Assembly: GCF_022819085.1 (NCBI RefSeq)
Contig: NZ_JALHAG010000012.1
Coordinates: 124,001-188,000, forward strand
DNA length: 64,000 nucleotides
Direction: 5' to 3'
From: Planococcus ruber
GTDB taxonomy: Bacteria; Bacillota; Bacilli; Bacillales_A; Planococcaceae
Part shown: piece after piece, positions 44,337 through 53,477 of the stretch
Layout of the letters: each line of letters begins with the position of its first letter
Position numbering within the stretch: position 1 is the first letter of the stretch
Translations under genes and position numbers: made by a program
The notes under the pieces: model-generated
The model's input: the letters and a program-made list of their open reading frames with translations, nothing else
The model's database searches: none
What the model was told of the DNA's origin: nothing

Positions 44337-45337
44337 AACCTTTTTTTGTGAAATTTAGCAATAAGTTCAAAGAATAAAAGGAACGATGAAAGCGTAAGCC
44401 GAAATGTCAGAAAGGGAAGGGCTGTTTTCGGCGATACTAATTATGGCCGGTTCAGGACCTATAGATTGCGGGGCAACTCGCTAAGGATTCCCGGCGAGAA
44501 TAATAGTCTGAAGATGTTTGCAGAAGAGTTGGAGGAGAAACGGTCTTAACAGTATCTTCTCCGATAAGGGAAGAGTAGAGATGGAACAGGCGTTTGGCGA
44601 TAGTAAAGCAGATTTGCGTTTGATGAGTATTTCAATAATCCAACTACTTAGTTGGAGCATTTGAAATCGGATAACAAATTCACAGAAGTCGGTATCATCG
44701 AGTATGGCGAAGGCTCGCTGATCAGTATAGGGGTAGCGAAACGGGCTTCTGTCGATTAGTTAATATTAGTTGCGGAAGCTGGACGCCTGCTTGATGAAGT
44801 GCTGATGGATCAGTTAGCAGATCTGCTGCCGTCAAGTTGAAATAAGGCAAGCAGGTGGCAATAGTCAGCCCACAATTGCGAAGTGATTTCTGTTCATCGG
44901 TCCAGTCGAATCTAGAAAGTCATGCCTCTGTGTCAAAAATATTGCAGTTTATTCCCATTAAATGAATGGCAAAAAGCAATGTATAAAATCTGCAATAGTT
45001 TTAGGAGTAGGAATTTGCATTTTTATTAAGAGTTGTAAAAGCTCATAATAGTTTATGACACAGGAACAACCTGGGAACTGCTGGTAATCTAACACCTTCT
45101 TTCACTCATCCTCTTTTCACTCGCTATAAAATCAATTGCCAAGCATGAAATAGCAGTTTCTTAATCCCTAATTCTTTTCTAACCACAAACATAAAATCCT
45201 CATACGCTTGAAAATTTGATAAAACTTGGTGATGAGCGAATCGAAGGACATGTTTAAAGAGGGCTGGCTCCGGTTCGAACGCCCACCAGCTCCAGGAATA
45301 TCATTTTCACGGACAGCAACCGTAGGAAGGAAGCCAA
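44337..45337. other. Decayed 1-kb region with gene remnants
   Basis: No intact gene. Composition returns towards the core average, and several short frames broken by stops can be read on the plus strand. One may be a transposase remnant (44440-44640). Another (about 44665-44840) reads EYGEGSLISIGVAKRASVD then a stop and a further LVAEAGRLLDEVLMDQLADL; I cannot name it. At 44928-44935 and 45056-45063 lie inverted CTGTGTCA / TGACACAG copies. The region looks like the scar at the edge of the defence island. Confidence 0.5.
44440..44640 (+). pseudogene. Possible IS1182-type (DDE_Tnp_1) transposase remnant
   Basis: Translation near 44550-44630 gives FSDKGRVEMEQAFGDSKADL, resembling the C-terminal region of IS1182-type transposases in which a V-E-x-x-F-G-x-x-K block follows S-x-x-G-R. 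A nearby segment reads NYGRFRTYRLRGNS. Frames are interrupted and nothing complete remains. The resemblance is recalled, not computed. Confidence 0.35.
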
Positions 45338-45511
45338 ATGAAAGACTTTGTCAAGAAGTGCAATCCGCATCTTTTCAAACTGCTGAAACAAGGCAAGAAG
45401 CCGGGTGCTTTTCCAAGGCATCTTAGTCTGCAGGATGGAAATAAGGATGCGACGAAGCTGATTTATTGGTTGATTTATGGGATTCCGGAAGTTGATGGGT
45501 TTTTAGGATGA
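45338..45511 (+). CDS. Small 57-aa protein, unknown
   Basis: A frame starting MKDFVKKCNPHLFKLLKQGK and ending YGIPEVDGFLG has GGAAGG about 6 bp before the ATG and a basic, soluble composition. I recognise no family. It lies in a region of decayed genes, so it may be a small true protein or the remnant of a larger one. Confidence 0.35.
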   Translation: MKDFVKKCNPHLFKLLKQGKKPGAFPRHLSLQDGNKDATKLIYWLIYGIPEVDGFLG

Positions 45512-45888
45512 AGGAGCGATAAGGCAAAATCGCCTTCCAGGGAAAGGAACAATTCTAAACGATTTTGACTATAAACTACAATTGCATATAAAAGATACTC
45601 TATCCTTTGAATATATGGTTCTGAGGGATAGAGTTTTATTAATTGTGCAGAAATTGGAGTTGTCAGGAGATGTGCCCCTCCTAGAGAGGTGTTTACACGA
45701 ATTTAGTAAATTCATTAAAAGTAAGATTATTATTTACTTTCAAACAATTATGATAACATTATTTTCAAATGGATTTCGTACTTTTAATGATGATATAGAA
45801 TGTCTTAACCAATTTTTGATACTGGGTTTTAAGGGCTGCACTTTAATAGATATTCAGTTATATATATTAGAGAAAGGGAGGAAAAACG
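45512..45888. other. Intergenic region before the sugar dehydrogenase gene
   Basis: 377 bp of AT-rich DNA. A 126-codon frame (45582-45962) runs through it but overlaps the next gene's signal peptide in another frame, has no ribosome binding site and looks non-coding. No promoter is clear. Confidence 0.45.
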
Positions 45889-47232
45889 ATGACGAAGGTT
45901 TCGCGGTCAAGATTTTCATTCTTTTCAATGCTGATCTTTATATTGGCTTTGGCAGCGTGTAACAGTGAGGAGACTTCAAACGAAGAATCAACTGAAAACT
46001 CGGATGTTGCAAAAGAAGAAAATGCTGATGATTCAGTCGAAGAATCAACGGATGACTCGGATACTGCAACAGAAGAAAGCGCAGATGGAGAACCAGCAGA
46101 AACTGAACCGAAAGTTACTGAGTTTGAACCAGCATTTCCCGGGCAAACAAGAGCACCAGCAGTAGTGACTGAAACAGAAGTTGATGTGGAAGTTATTGTT
46201 GACGGTCTTGGCGTGTCTTGGGGGATGGAAGAGTTTGAACCGAACCGCTTGCTTGTGACGCAAAGAGATGAAGCAGAACTTCTTATTGTGAACCTTGAAG
46301 ATGGATCTGTTTCAGAACCAATCGAAGGGACTCCAGAAGTAGCTAACGGAGGTCAGGGCGGTTTACTTGATGTAACGATCGCACCTGATTTTGACGATTC
46401 AAGATTGGTATTTCTGACGTTTTCTCAAGATGTCGAAGGTGGTACTGTAACGGCTCTCGGTAAAGGTGTTTTATCAGAAGATGAAGCCTCACTTGAAGAT
46501 TTTGAAGTGATTTTCCAAGCGGAACCGGCATATGACGGGGACTTGCACTATGGTGGACGGATTATCTTTGATGAAGAAGGAAACCTGTTCTTAACAACGG
46601 GTGAACGTTCAGATGTTGAAAGCCGCGATCGTGCACAAGACTTGGATGCTTACTTAGGTAAAGTCATTCACATTACACAAGACGGTGAAGCAGTGGATAC
46701 GAATCCATTTATCGAAGATGAAGACGCACTGGATGGCATTTACAGCTATGGTCACCGTAATATTCAAGGTGTGGACTTCCACCCTGAAACAGGAGACTTA
46801 TGGATTGTCGAGTTCGGTCCACAAGCCGGGGATGAACTGAATATTGTTGAACCAGGCAATAACTATGGATGGCCGATTGTTTCTTATGGCATCGAGTATA
46901 CCGGTGAATTGATCAATGATGGTATTTCAGAACACGAGGCGCAGGGCTTTATTGAACCAAGGTATTATTGGGATCCAACAAGTGCACCAAGCGGCAGTTC
47001 ATTTTATGATAACGACGCAATTCCTGAATGGGAGAACAACTTGTTCATCGGTGGCTTAGTGTCGAGCTATATTGCACGTGTCGTTATTGAAGATGACACC
47101 ATCGTTGGAGAAGAACGTCTACTGACTGACGAAGGCGAACGTTTCCGCGATATTCTTGTAACGGAGGATGGCGCGCTTATTGCAGCCACTGATGGCGGTA
47201 AGATTTATAAGATTTCTGCAGCAGGTGAATAA
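45889..47232 (+). CDS. PQQ-dependent aldose sugar dehydrogenase-like lipoprotein
   Basis: A 447-aa predicted lipoprotein (lipobox LAAC, Cys24) with a long acidic Glu/Asp/Ser/Thr tether (about 25-75). The following six-bladed propeller is of the soluble glucose/sorbosone dehydrogenase type: GGQGGLLDVTIAPDF, LHYGGRIIFDEEGNLFLTTG, YSYGHRNIQGVDFHP, GNNYGWP and PSGSSFYDN are conserved blocks. It would oxidise aldoses outside the membrane if PQQ is available; no PQQ synthesis genes are seen here. AAAGGGAGG precedes the ATG. Followed by a terminator. Confidence 0.88.
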   Translation: MTKVSRSRFSFFSMLIFILALAACNSEETSNEESTENSDVAKEENADDSVEESTDDSDTATEESADGEPAETEPKVTEFEPAFPGQTRAPAVVTETEVDVEVIVDGLGVSWGMEEFEPNRLLVTQRDEAELLIVNLEDGSVSEPIEGTPEVANGGQGGLLDVTIAPDFDDSRLVFLTFSQDVEGGTVTALGKGVLSEDEASLEDFEVIFQAEPAYDGDLHYGGRIIFDEEGNLFLTTGERSDVESRDRAQDLDAYLGKVIHITQDGEAVDTNPFIEDEDALDGIYSYGHRNIQGVDFHPETGDLWIVEFGPQAGDELNIVEPGNNYGWPIVSYGIEYTGELINDGISEHEAQGFIEPRYYWDPTSAPSGSSFYDNDAIPEWENNLFIGGLVSSYIARVVIEDDTIVGEERLLTDEGERFRDILVTEDGALIAATDGGKIYKISAAGE

Positions 47233-47291
47233 AAAACGCTTCTGTATCAAAAGTGTTAAGTTTACTAACTAGAAATATATATGAAGAAATT

Positions 47292-47345
47292 GCCGTATCC
47301 GATAACCGCAATGGTTAATGGATACGGCTTTCATATTTTTTCAGT
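47292..47345 (+). terminator. Terminator after the sugar dehydrogenase gene
   Basis: GCCGTATCC (47292-47300) pairs perfectly with GGATACGGC (47320-47328), followed by TTTCATATTTTTT. The loop is long (19 nt). Confidence 0.7.
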
Positions 47346-47538
47346 AAAATTTATTGTTCATGAATGTTTCGACACAGTGACGATCTGAGAACAGCTGGAA
47401 AGGTAATCTTCCTGCTGCGTCTTTTTTCTTTGGGATTGTTTATATAAAACAGCTTGACATTAATTACCTTTGTCAGAAAAATGTTACAATGAATTAAGAT
47501 GGTAAATAGGACCAATTAAAACTAAAGGAGAGAGGCAT

Positions 47539-49005
47539 ATGCTCGATATTTCTGCACAAAAATCAATTGATAATTTAAAGAAGATTCTCACCGATGAAGA
47601 CATGACCTTTAATGAACAGACAACGAAGCACTTTCTTATTCTTCCTTTCCTCACTTCACTCGGATATGACATAACAGATCCGAATGTCTTGAAGCATGAG
47701 TTCAAGCCGGCCAACCTACGGGGGAACAACGACAAAGTGGATTATGCGTTGGATTTAGGTGACTTCAAAATCATCATTGAGGCCAAGCCTTTAAACACCA
47801 ATATAAAAAGACATTACCATCAGCTGCAGAAATACTATAATTCCACACCGGAAGTACAACTAGGAATCATTACAGACGGACGAAATTATCACTTTTTTAC
47901 GGACTTCTACTATGAAAACCTAATGGATATCGAACCCTTTTACTCCTTAGATGTTTTAAATCTCACAGATTATGATTTTTACTTCTTGAATTTACTCAGT
48001 TACACGAAAATATCAGCAACCAGCATTCGAGAAGCCACGGAGGAAATTATCTTCCGGGATAAACTGCTCACCTCATTTAAGAAAACACTTGAAGAACTTC
48101 CGCCTGAGTTCATCAAATTGGTTGTCAAAGACTTTTACCCACATGCTGTTACAAAGAAAGTGATTGAAAAAGCGACGGCAATTGCCAAGCAGGTAGGAGC
48201 GAACAGATTGGATTTGAGCATTATCGATGAGTCCATCATTATGTCGAATGAGCGAGTAGAACAATTGGATAGCCCAGCTCCTGTGCCGGCTGAAGAAGCA
48301 GCACCTGAAACACTAGCCGATTCGGAAGTGAAAGAAGATACGCCTGCTGAGAAAGAACCGGAAGTGTCAGCCCCTCAATCAGAAGAACCAGAGACCAAAT
48401 TGGTGGAAATTGAAACGACACCTACCTTAACCAAGAAGCACTCATTACGAAAAGGTGAGCGCGTCTCCTTAGCTATGGAGGACACTCCGCTAACGAAACT
48501 CAAAGTCGGACTAGGCTGGGATGTCAGCGGCCAGCAAGGAACAGAGTTCGATCTTGACGTTCATGTATTCCTTTTGAATAAAAATCAAAAAGTGCCAAAG
48601 GAAGAATTTTTTATATTCTACAACAACCCTCAATCGCCAGATGGCAGCACGAATTTATTGAAGGATAGTCGTAATGAAGAAAACAATACTGAAACGGTCT
48701 TCGTGGAACTGGATAAAGTATCAAGCGAAGTAGAAAAAATTGTGTTTATTGTAACTATCTACGATGCTTTAAATCGAGAGCAGAATTTCAGCATGGTGAA
48801 CAATGCCTTTATCCGGATGACGAATGCAGAAACCGGGGAGGAAATGTTCCAGTTTGATTTGGCCAATGGTGGTGGTCCGGAGACTTGTCTGATAGTTGGG
48901 GAAATCTACCGTTACAACGAAGATTGGAAGTTCACTGCAGTCGGAAACGGTTATCAGTCTAATATTCAGCAATTATGCACCAACTTTGGAGTTCAATTAG
49001 CATGA
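47539..49005 (+). CDS. Restriction-endonuclease-like (HSDR_N type) domain fused to a TerD domain
   Basis: A 488-aa protein. Residues 20-150 form a PD-(D/E)xK nuclease-like domain, with Asp68 in DKVDYAL and the E-x-K pair Glu81/Lys83 in IIIEAKPLN, as in type I HsdR N-termini. Residues 240-320 are an acidic, proline-rich linker. Residues 325-488 match a TerD domain (LKVGLGWDVSG, EFDLDVHVFLLN, IVTIYDA, NAFIRM.NAETGEE), with the Asp-rich calcium-binding type of motif. No HsdM/HsdS or other ter genes adjoin. A stress- or phage-responsive nuclease is the inference. GGAGAG is upstream of the ATG. Confidence 0.8.
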   Translation: MLDISAQKSIDNLKKILTDEDMTFNEQTTKHFLILPFLTSLGYDITDPNVLKHEFKPANLRGNNDKVDYALDLGDFKIIIEAKPLNTNIKRHYHQLQKYYNSTPEVQLGIITDGRNYHFFTDFYYENLMDIEPFYSLDVLNLTDYDFYFLNLLSYTKISATSIREATEEIIFRDKLLTSFKKTLEELPPEFIKLVVKDFYPHAVTKKVIEKATAIAKQVGANRLDLSIIDESIIMSNERVEQLDSPAPVPAEEAAPETLADSEVKEDTPAEKEPEVSAPQSEEPETKLVEIETTPTLTKKHSLRKGERVSLAMEDTPLTKLKVGLGWDVSGQQGTEFDLDVHVFLLNKNQKVPKEEFFIFYNNPQSPDGSTNLLKDSRNEENNTETVFVELDKVSSEVEKIVFIVTIYDALNREQNFSMVNNAFIRMTNAETGEEMFQFDLANGGGPETCLIVGEIYRYNEDWKFTAVGNGYQSNIQQLCTNFGVQLA

Positions 49006-49021
49006 AATTCAGGAAGAAGTC

Positions 49022-49186
49022 ATGGGGCTGGTCAGCGGATTTATTGATGATTATGGTCTGAATAGAGAAGTGATTGAAGGTATTGCGTTTGCGTTTCTGA
49101 AGGAGTTGTCTGTGAAGGCTCGCAAACCGGAAGGATTCTACAGCCCGGCTCTTGCAGTCGGGTTTTTTAGTAGCTATTTTTATTGA
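49022..49186 (+). pseudogene. Short frame after the TerD fusion, possible gene remnant
   Basis: A 54-codon frame, MGLVSGFIDDYGLNREVIEG onward, has AGGAAG 5 bp upstream but runs through a clear terminator hairpin at its 3' end, which argues against an intact gene. It could be the tail of a lost gene fused to the terminator. I do not recognise it. Confidence 0.3.
49142..49168 (+). terminator. Terminator downstream of the TerD-fusion gene
   Basis: AGCCCGGCT and AGTCGGGTT form a 9-bp stem (two G-U pairs) around CTTGC, followed by T-tract. Confidence 0.7.
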
Positions 49187-49222
49187 TTATCGGCATGATG
49201 AAAGAAAAAGGGAGGCTGGATC

Positions 49223-50701
49223 ATGGGCAAACGGGTTTTGATCGTTGGAGCGGGAATCGGCGGATTGACGGTGGGTTCGCTGCTCGCGAAGCATGGCATG
49301 GAGGTGACGCTGCTCGAAGCATCGGCGGAACTGGGCGGATGCGCGAGCAAGTTCAAGCGTAAAAAGCTGCTGTTTCCGGTCGGCGCCACGCTTGGCATGG
49401 GGCTGGAGGCGGGCGGCATCCATGAGCGGGTGTTCCGTTTCCTGGACAAGCCAATGCCGCTCGAACCGCTCGACCAAGTGATGGAAATGGTGCATCCCCA
49501 TGCAACATTTGTATTTTTGAAAGACCGCAAACAGCACGTCGATCGCATTGTACAGGAATTCCCGAAATACGAACACAATATTCGCGCGTTCTATAAAGAA
49601 ATCTACCAGACGGCTTCAACTGTTCGGACGCTGATGGGGCCGCTTCCTGCTCTGCCGCCTGCAACTCTAAAGGAATGGGCGTTTCTGTCCGCCTCCATCC
49701 GCCCTCGCCATGCGCGGCTTCTGCCATTTGCCAATCAAACTCTGGAGCAGCGCCTGCATAAGCATGGACTGGGTCATTTGGCCGCTTTTCGCCACATGCT
49801 GGACGGCTTGCTGATCGACAGCATGCAAACCGGCAGCGAAGACGTCTCGTATCTGCTTGCAGCAGTGGCTCTCGATATCTACCATGAAGGCGCCTATTAC
49901 GTGCCGGGCGGACTTTACCGTCTGGCGGAAGAGATGGCGGAAAGCATCAAGGAGCACGGCGGCACCATAAAAAAGCCGCGCACCGTCCAGAAACTCGAAC
50001 GGCACGGCGGCGTGTGGCAAGCGTGGGATCATCGCGGCAATGTATATGAAGCGGAAGATGTGGTGCTCAACGTCCCGGTCCACCAGTTGCCGAAAATCCT
50101 GGCGCCGGATAACTTAAACCGAATGAAAAAACCGCTGCGCGAAGCGACCGTAAAACCGATGTGGACGACGCTGACGCTGTATATTGCGGTGGATTCGACG
50201 AAGCTCGGCGAACCGCTGCCGCCGTTCCGCCAAATTTCCACCGGCGAACGTATGTCGGAAGGGGGCCACTTTTTCATGTCAGCCTCACTTCTGGATGACC
50301 GGCTGCGCGCTCCGGAAGGCATGCAGACGATAACGATTTCCACTCATTCCGAAGCGCAGCATTGGAATACGAAAGAAAAATACGACGCCACCCGCAGCAG
50401 GCTGACCGAACGGATGCTGGAAGCTATTGAAGCAGTGATTCCCGGTTTCCGAGATGCGATCGTCCACATGGAAACCGGCGCGCCGAAAGGCTGGGAACGT
50501 TTCACCGGACGGCCGAACGGCTTTGTCGGCGGATTTCCACAAACATTGGATGCCTCCCTCTTCAATTCCGTTTCCCACCACTCCGGGCTGCCGGATCTCT
50601 ACATCTGCGGAGATCATGTGTTTCCGGGCGGCGGCACAATTGGCGCTGCGACCAGCGGCATCCATGCCGCGCGGTCGATTGCTGGACGCCGGCTGATTTA
50701 A
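49223..50701 (+). CDS. CrtI/phytoene desaturase-family FAD-dependent oxidoreductase
   Basis: A 492-aa flavoprotein. The N-terminal dinucleotide-binding motif VLIVGAGIGGLTVGSLLAKH (about 5-24) is followed by LLEASAELGGCASKF, a mid-protein YVPGGLYRLAEEMAESI block and the C-terminal GDHVFPGGGTIGAATSG FAD motif. This is the carotenoid desaturase/isomerase superfamily; orange-pigmented C30-carotenoid producers carry several such paralogues. No crtM/crtN neighbours are visible, so the substrate is uncertain. GGGAGG lies upstream of the ATG. Confidence 0.82.
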   Translation: MGKRVLIVGAGIGGLTVGSLLAKHGMEVTLLEASAELGGCASKFKRKKLLFPVGATLGMGLEAGGIHERVFRFLDKPMPLEPLDQVMEMVHPHATFVFLKDRKQHVDRIVQEFPKYEHNIRAFYKEIYQTASTVRTLMGPLPALPPATLKEWAFLSASIRPRHARLLPFANQTLEQRLHKHGLGHLAAFRHMLDGLLIDSMQTGSEDVSYLLAAVALDIYHEGAYYVPGGLYRLAEEMAESIKEHGGTIKKPRTVQKLERHGGVWQAWDHRGNVYEAEDVVLNVPVHQLPKILAPDNLNRMKKPLREATVKPMWTTLTLYIAVDSTKLGEPLPPFRQISTGERMSEGGHFFMSASLLDDRLRAPEGMQTITISTHSEAQHWNTKEKYDATRSRLTERMLEAIEAVIPGFRDAIVHMETGAPKGWERFTGRPNGFVGGFPQTLDASLFNSVSHHSGLPDLYICGDHVFPGGGTIGAATSGIHAARSIAGRRLI

Positions 50702-50758
50702 TTTGGTTGCTGCGGATTTTAGCTTGTACAATATAATTCAAATCATTTTAAAGAAAAG

Positions 50759-50810
50759 CAAAAGGCTTTCTCCTTAGAATCAAAAGATGCTGAAGAGAAA
50801 GCCTTTTAAC
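50759..50810. terminator. Bidirectional terminator between the CrtI-like and aminotransferase genes
   Basis: AAAAGGCTTTCTC pairs with GAGAAAGCCTTTT across a long loop; A/T tracts lie on both sides. Confidence 0.75.
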
Positions 50811-50811
50811 A

Positions 50812-52101
50812 TTAGGAATGTACGTTAGCTGCAAGTATGATTTCTTGAGTCGTTTTTAAAAATGCATCCACATCTTCTTTCGAATGGCAATGAATCGGTG
50901 ACACTCTTACGATTTCTTTAAGCTCGACCGCTTCCAAAATTCTTTTGGAGTAATGGCTGCTGGATTCTCGGGCGTAAACAAGAATATTGTGTTCGCCGTA
51001 CTTCTGGACGGCCTCGGCACAGGACATGTTTTCGAAAGTCAGCGCTAAGATCAGATCTTGGTTGATTCCATTTGCTTCTTCGAAATGGATGGTGACTGCA
51101 GGCATGTCTTTGATGCCCATCGCATCCGCAGAGCCATGAAGAAAACGATGGAGGATCGCTTGTTCTTGCAAGTGAATACGTTTCATCCCTTCGACGATTA
51201 AAGTTCGGCGATCTGTTGATTCAGTGTAGTAGCTGCCGATGTGGCAAATGTAATGGATGATTTCGGTAAATCCAGCGAAATGAGCAGGCGTCGGGCTGCC
51301 GACATTCCAATTATCCGCATCGGTTGCGAGCAAGCGATGGTGCGGCAGGGAAGCGATGCGATCTGAAAGGTAGGCATAACCGACTCCGCGGTTGCCGAAC
51401 ATTTTATATGGCGCTATGTTCAACGCATCAATTTTCCAATCATCGACGTCGATCACGCCATGAGGTGCCCCTTGAACTGCATCTACGACAATGGCCGTGT
51501 CGGGATTTTTTTCTTTGATTGCTTTTGCGTATTTTTTAATATCATGCATCGCTCCCGTAATGTTTGAAGTTAGAATAACCGATACTAACACCGTCTTTTC
51601 GTCAATCAACTCAAGGATATTTAAAAGCGGTATGCTTCCGGAAGCCGGGTCCGCTGCTGCGACGCGCAGTTCATGATTATACTGTTCTGAAGCAAATTGG
51701 CAGGCATCGAAGGATGATGGGTGTTCAATTGCTGTCGTGACAATATTTCCGCCGGATTTTGAAGCAGCGACTGCAGTGATGATTTCAAACATGATTTTCG
51801 AAGCAGTAAGCGATGAAGCGATCGCCCCGTCTTTAGCATTCAGGAACAAGCGGATGTCTTCCGTTCCTTGTGCAATGACGTTGCGAATATCTAAAGCCAC
51901 GTCATGATTGCGTTCTGGGCAATCTGGAAATGCTGAGTACTTGGCTTGAGCATCAACTGCCGCCTTTAAACGCAAGGAGCCGCCTGCGTTTTCAAAAAAA
52001 ATACGGTCATTGCCATATACATCTTGCTTCAAAAAATAAAAGCGATCGTTTAACTGATCCTGGAGCTCCTGCGGGAAAAATTCTGTATTGCGTTCTGACA
52101 T
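50812..52101 (-). CDS. Class V aminotransferase-family PLP enzyme
   Basis: A 429-aa fold-type I PLP enzyme related to cysteine desulfurases and selenocysteine lyases. The PLP-binding Asp is in VVDAVQGAPHG, the Schiff-base Lys in NIAPYKMFGNRG, and FFENAGGSLRL forms the N-terminal loop. No active-site Cys loop of SufS/IscS is evident, so desulfurase activity is doubtful; an amino-acid lyase or aminotransferase is likelier. The ATG at 52101 is chosen, with AAAGG about 11 bp upstream; a GTG at 52110 is the alternative. Lies 28 bp after the symporter gene in the same operon. Confidence 0.78.
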   Translation of the reverse strand: MSERNTEFFPQELQDQLNDRFYFLKQDVYGNDRIFFENAGGSLRLKAAVDAQAKYSAFPDCPERNHDVALDIRNVIAQGTEDIRLFLNAKDGAIASSLTASKIMFEIITAVAASKSGGNIVTTAIEHPSSFDACQFASEQYNHELRVAAADPASGSIPLLNILELIDEKTVLVSVILTSNITGAMHDIKKYAKAIKEKNPDTAIVVDAVQGAPHGVIDVDDWKIDALNIAPYKMFGNRGVGYAYLSDRIASLPHHRLLATDADNWNVGSPTPAHFAGFTEIIHYICHIGSYYTESTDRRTLIVEGMKRIHLQEQAILHRFLHGSADAMGIKDMPAVTIHFEEANGINQDLILALTFENMSCAEAVQKYGEHNILVYARESSSHYSKRILEAVELKEIVRVSPIHCHSKEDVDAFLKTTQEIILAANVHS

Positions 52102-52128
52102 ACGACACACGACCTTTCAATGCTTTTC

Positions 52129-53394
52129 TTAGAATACTTCTTCACTTGATGTATCGATTTTTGGATTGTTGGTAGAATTAAAAACAGCTTCATTTAAATC
52201 AGCATTTTTCTTAGCGACAACGGTAGTTCCAGTCAAATCTCCTGCAATATTAAGAGTGGTATGCCCCATATCGATGACCGGCCAAATCGCTGCTAGGATC
52301 GGGATGATCAATAACGGCATTCCTAGCGCTTCAAGAAGCACGATCGACATGACAATACCTGCACCACGTACACCTGCAGCCCCAATGGATAAAACAAGGC
52401 CCAATAAAACAAATTGCAGAATCATGCCAATCGTGATCGGGATGTTGTACAAATTGGCTGCAAACACTGAAATAACTCCAATGGCTACTGCAAAGCCGTC
52501 CATGTTGGCAGTGGCTCCAAAAGGAATAGTAAAGCCGGACGTTTTTTGGCTGATTCCTAAATTATTTTTAGACACCTGCATCGAGACCGGAATGGTCGCG
52601 GTACTCGTTGAGGTAGTAAAAGCAAAAAGCATGGATGGATAGATGTTTTTATAAAACTGAACTGGATTTAAGCCTGTTGTGACTTTAAGGATAATCGGAT
52701 AAACGATTAAAAGAACCAAAATCAATGCGATGTAATCCGCTATAACAAATTTAATAACAGCAGAAAGCATTTCCGATCCGAACGTTCCAACCAAGCTCGC
52801 AAGCAGGGCAAATATGCCGTATGGAGCAAGCAAGATTACGTAACTTGTCAGCTTGAGCATGATGTTAGCGCTCTCATTTACAAACTTTGTAACGGTCGGG
52901 ACGCTGTTCTCTCCCAAAGTAATCATGACCAATCCAATGAAAACGGTGAAAAGGATAATTGGCAGCATGTCCATATTTGCGAGGGACTGGAAGATATTCG
53001 TCGGAATCCACGTCATGAAATGCTCGACAAAACTGAATTCTGCCGCTTCTACAGTTTCCCCGTGGTCCAGTAAAGATTGAAGCCCTTTTCCTGGTTGTAA
53101 AATAAGTGCCACGATGACTCCGAATGATGTAGCGATGAAACTTGTAAGAACTAAATACAGCAAAAATCCTCCCCCGATTTTTCCGACTGATTTAGCATCT
53201 TTCATTTTCAAAATTCCCGCAAGAACTGAAGTTACGACAAGCGGGATGATCAACATTTTCAAAAGGTTGATAAACAACGTTCCAACGGGTTCTAAGTACT
53301 TTGCGTTTTCCCCTAATAAAAACCCGACGATGATACCGATTACTCCTCCGATTGCGATTTGCGTATATAACGGCAAATTCAACCACCATTTCAT
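52129..53394 (-). CDS. Dicarboxylate/amino acid:cation symporter (GltT/GltP type)
   Basis: A 421-aa DAACS-family membrane protein importing glutamate/aspartate or C4-dicarboxylates with Na+ or H+. Family hallmarks: the Ser-rich re-entrant hairpin TTSTSTATIP, GATANMDG, and the TM8 region DMGHTTLNIAGDLTGTTVV. Substrate discrimination cannot be made: the usual D-x-x-R-T motif reads DMGHTT here, with His in place of the Arg that binds the side-chain carboxylate, so a substrate other than glutamate is possible. Transcribed from a well-formed promoter upstream, with the PLP enzyme downstream. Confidence 0.87.
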   Translation of the reverse strand: MKWWLNLPLYTQIAIGGVIGIIVGFLLGENAKYLEPVGTLFINLLKMLIIPLVVTSVLAGILKMKDAKSVGKIGGGFLLYLVLTSFIATSFGVIVALILQPGKGLQSLLDHGETVEAAEFSFVEHFMTWIPTNIFQSLANMDMLPIILFTVFIGLVMITLGENSVPTVTKFVNESANIMLKLTSYVILLAPYGIFALLASLVGTFGSEMLSAVIKFVIADYIALILVLLIVYPIILKVTTGLNPVQFYKNIYPSMLFAFTTSTSTATIPVSMQVSKNNLGISQKTSGFTIPFGATANMDGFAVAIGVISVFAANLYNIPITIGMILQFVLLGLVLSIGAAGVRGAGIVMSIVLLEALGMPLLIIPILAAIWPVIDMGHTTLNIAGDLTGTTVVAKKNADLNEAVFNSTNNPKIDTSSEEVF

Positions 53395-53441
53395 AAAGCT
53401 TCCCCCTTTGTAAGAAAATTAAGAAATAACTTTCTGTTTTA

Positions 53442-53470
53442 AGTATAGGAGTTCAAACAAATAGTGTAAA
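53442..53470 (-). promoter_or_regulatory. Sigma-A promoter of the symporter/PLP-enzyme operon
   Basis: On the minus strand TTTACA (53470-53465) and TATACT (53447-53442) are separated by exactly 17 bp. Confidence 0.65.
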
Positions 53471-53477
53471 ATTAAAT

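Noticed and set aside
45582-45962. A 126-codon open frame before the sugar dehydrogenase gene
   Set aside because: No ribosome binding site, overlaps the signal peptide region of a well-supported gene in another frame, and its protein has no family-like pattern.
49022-49186. A complete small gene after the TerD fusion
   Set aside because: The frame runs through a convincing terminator hairpin, so it is listed only as a possible remnant.
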